Of a stretch of 64,000 nt of DNA, positions 30,823-41,951 are shown piece by piece; positions within the stretch are counted from its first letter, which is position 1, and the number at the start of each line of letters is the position of its first letter. Both the position numbers and the translations under genes were made by a program. The notes below the pieces were generated by a model. It was given only the letters and a program-made list of their open reading frames with translations. It was not told the origin of the DNA and made no database searches. Source of the DNA: Simmondsia chinensis (Eukaryota > Streptophyta > Magnoliopsida > Caryophyllales > Simmondsiaceae); the NCBI GenBank assembly GCA_018398585.1, contig JAGTTD010000003.1, forward strand, positions 8,688,637 through 8,752,636, in the 5' to 3' direction.

Positions 30823-31871
30823 GGCTCCATTTGTTTCTTAGGAAAAGTGGATTCTAGGAATATATTTTTCTTTGAAAAAGGTTTTCCAAGAAAATTGAAA
30901 TCCGATTGAGGTTTTCCTTTGTTTGTTTCAAAGGAAAACTTGCTTCCACATTAATATTTTCGTATATAGTTTAAAAGAAACATTTTTCATAAATCATCCT
31001 ACATCTTATTATAGGACAATATAAGTAGTAATCCAACATATATAAAAGGTAATAGAAAAATAAAATTAATTTCAAAACTATATAAAATAGGAAAATTATC
31101 TATCAAATACGGTAAAGTTTGAGCATTTATTACCTAAGCATCATATCATTTTAATATATGTAATAAGGTACTTTGGGACACAAAATTTTATCACCTAATT
31201 ATAACATGCGTTTGAATCTAGTGAATTTTTGTTAACTTGTTATGCTAGCATTTTCTTACAAAAGAAATCACTAGTTGATAATAGGGATACATATATATAT
31301 TATTGAAACTTGTATTCCACATCAACAATTTTTATTTATAATCTACCAAATTTTGGCAAAAAATTACCTTATTTATAAAGTTTTTAAACTTCAGAGTACT
31401 TGAGTGATAAAAATTTTAAATTTTACGGTACATCATTATATATTAACGAAATATCAGAGTACCAGTGTAATAAATATTCAAATCCCAAGGTACCTAACTG
31501 ATAACTTCTCTATATAATATTATATAGTAATTCAAAATGATAAAAATTGTTTCTTTTAAAACAATGATAAAGTAACATCTAACTCTATTTGATTATTCAG
31601 TCTAATTCCTATTCGACATTATGACGTTAAAGTTTACATTCCAATTCGGTTAATTTTTGTTCGATCCATATCCGCATGATAATTACTGCAAAGGCTCTTG
31701 TGCCACATGGAATTGTGACTTCCCTTATTTTACAAGGAAAGTCATTTTTCCTCCATTGGGGGAAAAAATTTTCCGTTGGAAAAGCTTTTCCGTCAAAGAA
31801 AGCGCGCCAAACGAAGGAAAATATGAAAACCAATTCTTAGAATCACATTTTCCTCCAAAACAAACGGAACC
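30823..31871. mobile_element. Harbinger-like non-autonomous DNA transposon, copy 1
   Basis: Left end GGCTCCATTTGTTTCTTAGG. The complement of the right end is GGTTCCGTTTGTTTTGGAGG, so the ends are inverted repeats. Similarity continues inward (GATTCTAGGAA / GATTCTAAGAA). Flanking triplets are TTT and TTA, compatible with the 3-bp TTA/TAA target of PIF/Harbinger elements. Long subterminal words AAAGGTTTTCC and GGAAAACCTT also pair. A homologue with perfect TAA flanks lies at 54,484-55,807. Absent from unit B at this site. No transposase frame. Confidence 0.65.
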
Positions 31872-32117
31872 TTAGTACAAGAGCGCAAAAATGAGACAAA
31901 GTGGACTGGAAAAGTGATAGATGGCGCGAGAGTTAGTCTACGCTTATAGTAGAAGAGCGTCATGAGCATTGGTGTCTTCTTATATTTATAATATTGGAGT
32001 ACAAGATATTATGAATTCAAATCAAGGCTTGAAGCCCAAAGGGTATACACAATTGCCTAAATGTATACTCTTAACAGTTAAATGTGCATATTATGATGAA
32101 TGTCAGGAATTAAGTGA
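31872..32117. other. noncoding, shared with unit B
   Basis: Matches 43,760-43,998 (GGACTGGAAAAGTGATAGATGGCGCGAG; GAAGAGCGTCATGAGCATTGGTGTC). The small ORF at 31,969-32,175 is not kept open in unit B, so no gene is called. Confidence 0.5.
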
Positions 32118-32552
32118 AATATGTAAGACAATATTATCATATACATGTATTTATAGCATAATGTATATACACTAAATGCGAAAGAATACGTATCTTGTTG
32201 AGCCATAACTTGTAGAATTTCGACGAACAAAAAGATATTGCTAGATCTTCCTCTCCCTTTCTGTAAAATATAGTTACTGTGGATGGAAACAATATATCTT
32301 AGATAGATAGAAGAGGGGACCTAGCCTTCCTATTTATAATACTCTGACGGGCCAACCCATAAAGGGTTTTATCAAATTTGTGGGCCTGCACTAAATAACA
32401 TTTGCATAATAAAATAATGAGATGGGTCTAATCCAATATGATCATACAACTGATCTATAAATTAGATATTCAGCCTATTAATTATTTTTTCAAGATCAAA
32501 ATATAATTAATAGAAGCCCATATTAAGGGAAATATTCCGTCAAAATATCCTC
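32118..32552 (-). repeat. copia-type LTR-like repeat L1
   Basis: One of four related ~430-bp direct repeats (also 37,107-37,516, 43,999-44,432 and 50,052-50,462). On the minus strand it runs from GGATATTTTGACGGAATATT through TATTATAAATAGGAAGGC (TATA-like region) and GAGGAAGATCTAGCAATATC to AATATTGTC. The right-hand copies adjoin a copia polypurine tract and pol, so the repeat is a copia LTR. This copy has no such tract next to it and is probably solo or truncated. Confidence 0.6.
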
Positions 32553-35375
32553 AAACACCTGGATTTAAAAAATGGTTCGCTACAAAATAAGCCTCTCGGT
32601 GAGTGTGAACAGAACTTACAATTCTACAACTCAAAATTAAGGATTAAATTTTGTTTCATAACAAATTCCAATTCGACGCAAGAAAGGGCTTGCGTGTCCA
32701 TGAAACTACAGAAGTGAAATCAAACTCGGTAATTAACTCTTGTTGCGGAGAGCCAATCTTTTGCTGAGGAGATATCATGGCAAGACCATTTTGCAAAAAA
32801 ATTTACATGGCTGGAGTCATTGTATCCAATTCAAGATGAGAAAATAGCTATGAAGTTCTCATTAAAAATCTATAAGCGCTCCACAATAGGAACTTGTCTT
32901 GGCTTGGCAATTGAATAGCCATCAATGATCCATTTCACAACATTTACAAAGGGGGCAACAAAAGTATACTGAAAGGTTTGATATGAAAAACCTAAGCCTA
33001 GTCGGATTATTTAAGTAATGGTGGATTGAGAGCTTTATTGAACCAAAAATGATGTTCTTGTTACCCTCCCCCCAATAACACAACATTTCCATGACCCAAC
33101 TACATACAAAATTATATCCCTTTACAATAGGACCAGCATAGGAATGTCTTTCCTCGAATATTCATAATTAATCACAATGAAATATGCTTTCACTAGCCTT
33201 AGAAAACATCTCAAATACTGATTCAGCTGCATTCAAAATTGGCACATTGTACATGATCCACTTTACACAATTAAGTTCGTCAACAGGACTACTTCAAGTT
33301 CACTCGTATGTCGCCGCTAATCATTCATGTTTAGAAGGCTCAAACTCTACATCGAAGCAACCATGTGTTATTGTGAACTTGATTTTCCACACGGAGTTTA
33401 ATTATATTTCACCACCAGTCAATGCGAAAATTTCGTGTAATCGTGCACTTAAGGACTTCGTGAACGACTATGAGTTTTTCTTAATTCTTCATTTCTCTTT
33501 ACTGTCTTCTACTATAAATCAACCGTGTTTTTTATTCGTTTTTCAAATCATACTTCAAATATTCCTGTCATAACTAAGAGTCCTCTATGCAAGAACTCTG
33601 CAATCTCATTTGAGAACTAGAGGAAAAACAACTTGGCAAATAAAATCATTTTTGAGTAATAGCTCATGAGTTTTAATTTTACTGCTACTATTACCGTAAT
33701 AGGTTAGGCTTCTAGTGTGAAGCCTGTTTTTATACTGTTATGGGCCAAGTTCGATAGTTTGGGTGTAGGCCGAGGTCCAGAACCATTTTGGAGATATCAG
33801 CTGGGCATATTAAGGTGTCATATATATGCCTATTTATAGTTGATAACTCCATGAAATTTTATTGTGTTTGGAATTATGAGTGAAGAGAATTGGTTTTATA
33901 TTTTAATATGTACCATCACACAAATGTCAATTGGTCTTGAATTATAGATATTGTATAAACCCACCTCATACCATTTAATATTGCAAGTAAAAACTGTTAT
34001 AATTCAAACTTATGACCTCTTGGTTAACAAAACTTTGATACTATATCAAGAAACAACTATCTTAAAATTTTAAAGTAATGCATGGACAACTGAAATTAGT
34101 TTTATGCTCTTAACATTTATGAAGCACTTATTTTGGATTTCACTCATCTAGAAAGTGAGTAAAAGCAAGGATGACATGACATAAACAAAGTAAAGTCAGA
34201 TTTATTTATTTGAATATGGGCCCATTTCATTGCTATCACCTCCCTTAAATCCTGTGGGTAAGAGTTTCCTACCAGTAAGTAATGATTGTCCTTGTATCAA
34301 ATTAGACTTATATTATTATTAGGTTATCGTAGCAATTTTTATTTTGGTAAGTGTTATGGTATTATATTAGTTATGCCTTACACTACGAATGAGGTTTAGT
34401 GAAATAAAAATCTACACATGACATATTATAAATGTATATGCATATATTTAATGTAGATTATATTGGTTAATTTTATAATGTAAAGTAGATGATTCCAAGC
34501 CAGTTTAAGCTTGTCTTGACGATCATCAAAGGGTTGAATGGTCGAAACTTGTTTTAAGCTCCTAAAAGACTGAACCTCATGCTCGGTTGCACATTCATGG
34601 AGTCTATTATAATTAATCATTGATGATGAGATATTTTTTAGTTTTTCGTGATATCTTGACGCATTTTAGATACCATAACGCAAGAAAGGTTAATATCGAG
34701 TACCTTGTAATTATCAAATACATTTAGGACCTCTTGTGTGAATATGAATTGTGTTAAATTTGACTAGTCATTTAAACTAGACCCACATAGTTGGTATACA
34801 TAAATTCCACATATAAGTTCAAATGGAGTTCTATTATAAAACTAATTGGTATTAGGTTAAACAACCCATTGGGCTTATATATTGAAGTATTTTCTCTCAC
34901 AACTCCAATTCTACTAGACTCATCTATGAAGTTACTAACAAAAAGAAAGAGCACAATAGCAATCCGGCCATGGGTCTCTGGTCCACTTGAATTCCAAGTC
35001 ATCGATATCGGGAAGAATCTAAGGTTCCTAATAACTCAAATCGTCTGGGCACATGCGAGAACCAAACTGTTCATAGCTAGCCCTTACTCTTAAAATTCAC
35101 CGGGCTTCTAAGCCCGACCCATAGAGTTGGCACATATAAGATCTACATTTAAGCTCAAGTGGGATTGCATCGTACTAATTGACAATAGGTAGAGTAATCC
35201 ACTAGACTTATAAATTAATCCCTTCATTCTCACAACTCTTATATGGGATTTACGTTTAATCACATGTTAAAATCTCAACACTTACTGCTACTTGCCAAAT
35301 GCCTCTTGCCAACTAAACATGAATAATCCACAATCCCATCACATGCCTTGCATGTGCATTAGCTCTATAACGACC
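32553..35375. other. noncoding spacer, duplicated in unit B
   Basis: Matches 44,433-47,130 with scattered substitutions and indels. A 129-codon ORF at 33,184-33,573 is broken in the B copy (45,089-45,430), which argues against a real gene. Two copies of the dispersed ~150-bp motif lie at 34,780-34,925 and 35,115-35,275. B has an extra ~60 bp near 46,450-46,510. I recognise no gene or RNA here. Confidence 0.5.
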
Positions 35376-35383
35376 CCTCTACA

Positions 35384-35990
35384 GAGGGGTGTAAACGAAT
35401 TGAACATTCAATGAACTACTCGTGTTCGAAATCGATTATGGCTCGTTCGTGTTCATAATTAGGGCTCGATAACTTATCGAGCCGAGTTCGAGTAGGCTCG
35501 ATAAGCTTAACGAGCCGAGTTCGAACAAGGGGGTGTTCGGCTTGTTAATGTTCGTGAACAGTTTGATAAGAGCTCGTTAAGGGCTCGTTAAAAACTCGTT
35601 AAAAGCTCATTAAAAAACTAGTTGAGAGCTTGTTAAAGGCTCATTAGCAGTTAATATTAACTCCAAAATAGTTCGTTTATGGCTCGATAGTAACTCGAAT
35701 AACTCCGCTCAATAGGGAGCTCGACTTGATAATAAGCTCATGTTTGTTATGAGCTTGATTTCATTCGATAACGAACTCGGCTCGGCTTGATAAGGAGCTC
35801 GAATTGGTTCGATTAGCTTAACGAGCCGAGCCGAGCCGAGCTTCGAGCACAACAAAATCTTAACGAACTGAGCTCGAACAAGGGGTTGGAAAGCTCGTTA
35901 AGAGCTCTGCTCGAACTCGAGTTCGATAAATCTTAACGAACCGAGTTTGAACAAGGGGATGCTCGACTCGGCTCGGCTCGTTTACACCCC
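35384..35990. mobile_element. hAT-like non-autonomous element, private to unit A
   Basis: The ends AGGGGTGTAAACGA and TCGTTTACACCCCT are perfect 14-bp inverted repeats. The interior is dense in GCTCGAACTCG / CGAGCCGAGC words, as in widespread plant hAT-type MITEs. Flanks are CCTCTACA on the left and CCCCTACA on the right (one overlaps the terminus). Unit B at 48,914-48,936 shows the uninterrupted site ACGACCCCCCTACATCACC. The exact edge is uncertain by a few bases. No coding sequence. Confidence 0.85.
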
Positions 35991-35995
35991 TACAT

Positions 35996-37106
35996 CACCA
36001 CAGAGTGAAACAAGCACACCCTCACAAGTTCCCCAAAAAGTACTTTCTCAAAATTCTCTTGAAATTGTTCCAAACTTTGGTCTCGCATTCAACTTTAGAG
36101 CTTAAATACGAATAATGCAATGGTAATGTAATATTTAACACACCAATATAAAACTCTTAGTCTGATATTTTTCAATGTTGCAGTTTTCCTTTCTTGTTTT
36201 TGATGCAAGTCCAAATAGGTATATGGGTCTATAATAAAAAGTAGCCTAAAAGATAATCGAGGGGTTCGTCTTGGGAAATGGAATATTCTATAAATAGGAA
36301 TAAGATATCGTGAGTATTTGGTCGCGGGAAAGGTGTCACAATATTAACGGGAAATTAGGCGTTAAATATGAGTTTAGACCCTTGAGGACAATGGTGTCTT
36401 AAAGGGGAAAATATTCATACGTTTCTGATTTCTCTCCAAGTTTAAATTTGAATTTCTCACCAATATTTCAAATCTTCCCTTCATTATTCAAATTGCCCAC
36501 CATCCTTCATTTGAATTTCCCTCATTTACTTTCTAAACTATCTCCATAAATAGGTATAACTCAGTATAGAAATGACCATCAAATAAAATCAAATGTTATT
36601 TCTTTTCTTTAAAGCTTTTTTTTATTGCTTTTTTGTTAATTTCAGTCTATTTTTTTTAGTTCGTAACAGCTTTATAAACATCATTTGATGGCAGATGATT
36701 GCATCGTAGTGATGAATCGATTGTAATTGAGTATATTGCGTCTATGCATAACTAGGGGCTTGGACATTTTGTTTTTTGTCTTTTGATTTATTCCTTCCTC
36801 TAATTCCTCTCCAATGGTGGTTGAGACTTTTAGAATATGCTAGTTTCGCTTGTTTTTGCTCATAATGCTGCTTTCTCGGTTTGGGATGTTGTTATGTACT
36901 TGTCACTTTTAATCCCTTTCTTTACATAGGTTGACTCAAGGCTCATTTGTACGAGTTGCTTGTTTTGCATTGTAACTTTATTACTAATTATTGAAAAAAA
37001 ATGTTAATGTACTGGTGGGGTCAACCCACCTTGGAATTCTTAAATGTTATTATATGCAAACTACAAACTGTAGATGATGCAATAAGTTTACAATCAAAAA
37101 ACAGAA
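35996..37106. other. noncoding, shared with unit B; includes a retroposon-like tail
   Basis: Matches 48,927-50,051. A block at 36,200-36,620 (GATGCAAGTCCAAATAGGTA, CTATAAATAGGAATAAGA, CCATAAATAGGTATAACTCA) resembles an LTR with TATA-like boxes but has no partner within the unit, so it is not classified. At 36,900-37,003 the sequence TAGGTTGACTCAAGGCTC...TTACTAATTATTGAAAAAAAA resembles the retroposon tails at 26,539 and 37,640. Confidence 0.45.
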
Positions 37107-37516
37107 TGGCATAAGTCAATATTATTATACACATGTATTTATAGAACAATACATATAAACTAAATGCAGAAGAATACGTACCTGGTTGAGCTATTACTTG
37201 TAGAATTTTGACGAGGGAGAAGATATGGTTAGATCTTCCTCTCCCTCTCTCTACAACATGGTAACCATCTATAGAAACAGTAAGCCCTAATAGAGAGAAG
37301 AGGGAACCTAGCCTTTCCTACTTATAATACTCTGACGGGCCCACCCATAAAGGGCTTTGTCAGATTTATGGGCCTATACTAAATAACATCCATATAATAA
37401 AATAATGAGGTGGGCCTAATCCAATATGATCACACAACCCGTCTATGAACCAAATATTCAATCTATTAATTTATTTTGTCAAAACCGAAATATAATCAAC
37501 ATAAGCTCATATTGAG
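37107..37516 (-). repeat. copia 3' LTR repeat L2
   Basis: Homologous to L1, L3 and L4. It shares GCAGAAGAATACGTACC, CCTCTCCCTCTCTCTACAAC, TACTTATAATACTCTGACGG and CAACATAAGCTCATATTGAG. It is separated from its polypurine tract (complement of TCTCCCACTTGGGC, 37,771) by the retroposon insertion. Confidence 0.6.
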
Positions 37517-37757
37517 TCCCGTGCTTGTTCAGTTTTAGTGCTTCGACGCTCCAATTTTCTGCTGTTTGGTAGATCATGCAGTCGATGTTGTGCGTAGTTG
37601 TGTTTTGAGGTGCATGTTTTGCCTATTTTTGTTTGTCTTCCAGTTTTTTGTCTTTTCTGTTATCTGTTTTGGTCCCCGATCTTTTCGGGTGGACTCAGGT
37701 CTCGTTTGGTCAAATGACCTGCTTTGTTCACGACTATGTCGCTAACTATCGAAAAAA
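37517..37757 (+). mobile_element. retroposon 3'-end insertion, private to unit A
   Basis: It carries TCTGTTTTGGTCCCCGATCT, GGGTGGACTCAGGTCTCGTT and CTATGTCGCTAACTATCG followed by eight A. Unit B has no insert between the LTR repeat and the copia purine tract (50,440-50,470). Same tail family as 26,539-26,646. Probably a truncated non-LTR retroposon; the target duplication was not resolved. Confidence 0.55.
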
Positions 37758-37987
37758 AATTCCAATAATCTCCCACTTGGGCAATGTTAATTATTTGCTT
37801 CATTTTCTTAAAACCAGTTTGATATAAAAATATGCAATAGGCTAAACAATAGTACAAAATGTGGTCCCAATTTTTGAAAATATGATTCACAAGACAAAAC
37901 CTCGAACACAATCATGTCCAATAAGAATGCCAAGCATTGAACCATATCTATTATAGTATTATTTATGAACACAAGACCTTCTATGAT
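37758..37987 (-). repeat. fragment of copia 3' noncoding end
   Basis: The complement contains the polypurine-tract type sequence CAAGTGGGAGATTATTGGAA, then sequence matching 50,463-50,692, which lies downstream of the copia RNase H in unit B. The homology and unit A end at about 37,987. Confidence 0.6.
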
Positions 37988-38204
37988 CACAACCCGTACA
38001 TCCCACAGGAAAAACCTACTACATAAATTAAATACAAGTTGCATTTTCATGTTAAATGTAAGAATAGTAAAAGATTATTTTTAGTGTGCTTAGTAAGGCC
38101 AATCCGATACCTTTCGTTTTCAATGACAAGGATAAGAAGGCTTATCTACTTGAGGAATATTCTTGTGAATCCTATAGCCAAATATAATTGCATCCAATTG
38201 GTAG
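37988..38204. other. junction between duplicated units
   Basis: About 217 bp with no counterpart next to the end of unit B or left of unit A that I can see. It contains AAAATGCAACTTG / TTGCATTTTC-like words. No gene. Confidence 0.5.
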
Positions 38205-38648
38205 AAGCATTTTCTTTTTTTTCTTTTTTTTTTATTTGTCCATTCTTTCTTTACGAAAGCAAATACATTATATTACTACACCAATGAAATTGCCACATAT
38301 AGAAGGGTGCATACTCAAGCTATAAAAAAACGTAATGCAATTTTTAAAGTGAAAATATTAATTTCAAAGCAAATTTTTTAAAAAGTGGTGAGTATTATTC
38401 ACTACATGCTATATCACTACTTTGACAGTAATATTATTGCCTTAAAAATAATATTTATCTAAAAAATCTGTCATACAAATTGCATGAAGTTGGGACTAGA
38501 ATTCTAGCAACACAGGAGAATAACAAGGCGAGGGAAACACTCAACCCTCAAAAACTCACAAAATTCCTCTCAGTCCGAAGATGAGAATGACATTTTTTAT
38601 TTTGACACCCTATGATTAAACCTAACATGCGTGCTACATTAACTTTTT

Positions 38649-39041
38649 TGATGCAGCGCGCAACTGAAAAATTCGGAAACGAAAAGATTCAACAACCTTT
38701 TCTTAAATTTTATTACGAAAATAATAAAATAAAGGGGAAAAAAAGTTACTCAATTTCTCACAATCCAAAAAAGAGAGAAAATCATAGAAAATTGATATTA
38801 AAATCTGAAAATTAGAAAAGCTACTAAAACCTTGGATCTCCCCTTCCTTAAATAGAGGAGCTAATTGACTCAGAATAAAAAACTAAAAAGATAATTATAA
38901 ATAAAATCTGAAAACTAATCCTAATCCTAATTGAAATCAAGCTCTTCCTTCAACCTCGTCTCTATGCTCCACGACCCCATACCCACCAATACTTGTACCT
39001 GCCAAGTAGTACCCGCCAAGCCTTGTTAACGGGCTGCATCA
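38649..39041 (-). repeat. 3' LTR of element B
   Basis: TGATGCAGCGCG to GGGCTGCATCA, 393 bp, followed on the right by the complement of a purine tract CTCGGGGAGGA. A TATA-like region is the complement of CCCCTTCCTTAAATAGAGG. The pol frame enters it and stops at 39,026. Confidence 0.87.
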
Positions 39042-40230
39042 TCCTCCCCGAGATAGAGAGAATTGGCTCTCGAATTCGCCGGATGGTCAATAGGATTGTC
39101 GCCACCAAAGCAAGGAACAAAGTGTTTGACGTTGAACACGTCAGATGTCCTCATACCGGGTGGAAGATGAAGACGATAGGTGTTGTCATTGATCTTCTAA
39201 AGTACCGCCAAAGGTCCGATCTTGCGAGCCATTAGCTTGTTATACTCCTATGTCGGAAATTGTTCTCTCGTTAAGTTTGCCCAAACCTTGCTGCCTACCT
39301 AAAATTGAACTGCCTGACATCTCTTGGCACTTGCCATTTTGTATTTGGCAGTAGCTTCCAGCAGTTCGGCTCTAGTTTGCTCATGGACGTCTCTGAGGGT
39401 AGTGATGAAGTTTTCTGCCTTTCTGCCAGGACGAGCTAGATCCAAAATAGGAGCCAAGTCTATCGAAGATCGTGGCATAAAGCCATAGTCGACTTTGAAT
39501 GGCGTGAAACCCGTACTTCTATTAACAGAGCTGTTGTAGGCGAACTCAGCCTAGTGTAGCTTCGCCCCCAATCCCCTATTGTTATCAGCAACAAGGCATT
39601 GAAAGAGATTGCCTAATGAGTGGTTGGTCACCTCGGTTTGTCCATCCACTTAAGGATGATGGACTGTGCTGAAGGCGAGAGATGTATTCGTCATCTTCCA
39701 TAATGTTTTCCAGAAATAATTGACGAATCTAACATCCCTATTAGAGATAAGGCTAGCCGGCAACCCATGCAACTTGTACACCTTTCGGAAGTATAGTTCT
39801 ACTACATGTATGGCCTCAGCAGCCTTCTTACACCCAATAAAGTGTGCCATTTTTGAGAACCAACGTACCACGACAAATATCGAATAGATGCCTCCCTGTG
39901 TCCGTGGTAGTCCCAATACGAAGTCCATACTAACGTCCGCCCAAGGCTAACTCGGAACTGGTAAAGGAAGGTATAGACCTGCATTGGTGACTCCGCCTTT
40001 TGATACTTGAAAAATACTTATTTCTACAATGAAGCCAGTAAAAATTGGAGATGACGAGCTGTAGTGTCTTGTCCCGCCCCATGTGCCCCTCATTGTGTTT
40101 CTCCTCAATGATCTTTAGCCGTAGACTCAAATTCGGAACACAAAGTTTGTTCCCTTTGAAGAGAAATCTATCATGAACGGAATATTCAAGAGCAGAGCTA
40201 GATTGGGAATCCTGCCATATATCACCAAGG
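39026..40230 (-). pseudogene. integrase of element B
   Basis: The zinc-binding module KIIEEKHNEGHMGRDKTLQL and SNFYWLHCRNK (39,930-40,130), core blocks MDFVLGLPRTQGGIYSIFVV, FSKMAHFIGCKKAAEAIHVV and SNRDVRFVNYFWKTLWKM with the second Asp in NRDV (39,650-39,928). The complement then reads as the Glu block and AYNSSVNRST-type region to about 39,280 in broken frames. The C-terminal NSRANSLYLGEDDAAR ends inside the LTR. The core start is shared with neighbours, but frames are interrupted at about 39,640 and 39,990. Confidence 0.78.
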
Positions 40231-41085
40231 TGGGATGACCGTCATACTATTCCGCCAATTGCTCAAATCCAGTTACCATCACTCTGCTCTACGACTAGAT
40301 GAGGTTTCGCCCACTCAGTGCATCTGCCACTTTGTTCAAAGCACCAGACTTATTTTTTATTACGAATTGAGAAAGCTGAATATAGCTTGCCCCTTGGCGT
40401 GTCGATCTGATAGCTTGTCATGGCTGTTTATATACTTCAATGCGACGTTGTCAGAGTACAATACGAACTCTTTGTAAGCGCAGTAGGACTTCCATCGCCT
40501 TAGCATCCTAACTACCGCGTAGAACTCAATGTCGTAAGTAGAGTAATTCAACTTACTCCCATTAAGTTTCTCACAGAAGTACGCTATTAGCCTCCCCTCT
40601 TGGCTTAGAATGACACCATTTCTAATTTTGGAGGCATCAGTGTGAAGCTCGAAGATCTTTTGAAAGTCCGTAAAGCCAACATCGGTGCCATGGTTAACCT
40701 CCTCTTGATTACTTTAAAGGCACTAGCTGCCCTCGAAGTCCAAGAAAATAATCTCCCCCTTCATATAGTCCATGATTGGTGCCATCACTTAGCTGAAGTT
40801 AGGCACAAACCGCCCATAGAAAGACGCCAATCCATGAAAGCTCCTAACTGCACCAATTTTCTTTGGCGGTGGATCGTCCCATATTGCCACTATCTTCCCC
40901 TCTTCAGCTGATATACCGTCCTTGGACACAACAAACCCAAGGAAGGTTGTCCTGTCTCTTATGAACTCACACTTCTTTAAGACGACTAACAGTTATTACT
41001 TCCGTACTGTACTTAAGACGTCCCTGAGATGCGCCAAGTGCTCATCTCTGCTCTGGCTGTAGATCAAGATGTCATCAAAGTAGAC
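40231..41085 (-). pseudogene. RNase H and distal RT of element B
   Basis: NYSTYDIEFYAVVRMLRRWK and DNVALKYINSHDKLSDRHAK (40,360-40,551) are the RNase H middle part. The region 40,560-40,700 holds its first catalytic block in another frame (complement of GGCATCAGTGTGAAGCTC, the TDA-type site). 40,700-41,050 encodes the RT connection in broken frames. The plus-strand ORF at 40,642-40,911 is a shadow. Confidence 0.72.
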
Positions 41086-41400
41086 AATGATGAACTTCCT
41101 AATGAATGGGTGAAGCACTGTTCATAAACCGCATGAAGGTACAAGGTGCATTCGACAACCCGAATGGCATCACAAGCCACTCATACAATCCATCCCGAGT
41201 CTTGAAGGCAGTTTTCCACTCATCTCCAGGTGAGATGCAAATCTGATGATACCCACCCTTTAAGTCTAGCTTGGTGAACACCTTCGCATTTCGTAGTTGA
41301 TCCAGTAGGTCATCTAATCTCGGAATAGGGAATCGGTAGCGTACCGTGATTTTGTTGATGGTTCTACTGTCCTCACACATTCGCCAACTATCATCCTTTT
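41050..41400 (-). pseudogene. reverse transcriptase fingers/palm of element B
   Basis: [60 protein letters not shown] and [16 protein letters not shown] (41,099-41,380) form the best preserved RT block in the window. The first catalytic Asp is in the LDLKGGYHQ motif. A one-base indel near 41,117 shifts the frame before the [15 protein letters not shown] catalytic site, which is intact in the next frame (41,050-41,100). Upstream, 41,400-41,500 has lost sequence relative to element A. Confidence 0.82.
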
Positions 41401-41629
41401 GGTGTCAACGGAGCTGGTACTGTACAAGAACTCAAGCTCTCCTTGATAAACCCTTTGGCGAGAAGCTCCTCCACTTGGCGTCTCAACTCCTTTCCAATCA
41501 ACACGAAGACGATCTTGGTGCTGCCAACCTCTTTGGCGAACATAGCTCGTCCTTGTATACTTGGGTTCTGAGCTGTTAAAGCTCTCGGTGCCTCTTACCA
41601 TATTGCCACAGGCGCCCCAACTACAAATG

Positions 41630-41951
41630 GAAAGCATCCATGGTGACCATGTCACACCAAACTACCATCCTTGTACTTCGACGCAATCGAAAAAATGACC
41701 AAGCATCGTCTAAACACGGTTACCTGGTTTCCTTCCTTGAGCCATGAAAACTTGTATGGACTTGGGTGCGCTTCCATCTTCAACCCCAACTTGGGGACTG
41801 CCTCTTTGGAGATTACGTTCTCACAACTTCCTAAGTCTATCACCATGAAGCATACTCTACCGCCAATGGTGTAGGTGGTCAGGAAGATGTTATTTCTCAG
41901 CCATCCATCTCCCTGTTCTTCCCTTAGCATAAAACAAGGGCGCCTAACCAT
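41630..41951 (-). pseudogene. protease of element B
   Basis: A 99-codon open stretch with LRNNIFLTTYTIGGRVCFMV, IDLGSCENVISKEAVPKLGL and KMEAHPSPYKFSWLKEGNQV. The active site reads D-L-G where D-S/T-G is usual. Continues to the left as KYKDGSLV, then a frame break before the MDAFHL-type block near 41,640. Upstream it joins gag. Confidence 0.8.

Larger units (their letters stand above)
22590..37987. repeat. segmental duplication, unit A
   Basis: It is directly repeated as unit B (38,205-50,692). Shared landmarks in the same order: GAAGCATTTTTTTTTATTTG / GAAGCATTTTC (22,589 / 38,206); the G-family element with TTTTT on each side; ATGAAGTACARTCAATGTTTC (30,217 / 43,700); GACAAARTGGACTGGAAAAGTG (31,896 / 43,776); an LTR-like repeat (32,118 / 43,999); TTCCTACYAGTAAGTAATGAT (34,267 / 46,407); and a copia 3' end (37,760 / 50,463). 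Unit A is longer because of private insertions. About 210 bp with no counterpart (37,988-38,204) separates the units. Confidence 0.88.

Noticed and set aside
33184..33573. 129-codon plus-strand ORF in unit A as a host gene
   Set aside because: The duplicated sequence in unit B (45,089-45,430) does not keep the frame, there is no recognisable domain, and the composition is that of the surrounding AT-rich spacer.
36200..36620. LTR with two TATA-like boxes
   Set aside because: It looks LTR-like, but no second copy, primer site or purine tract could be placed next to it; its only homologue is the duplicated unit.
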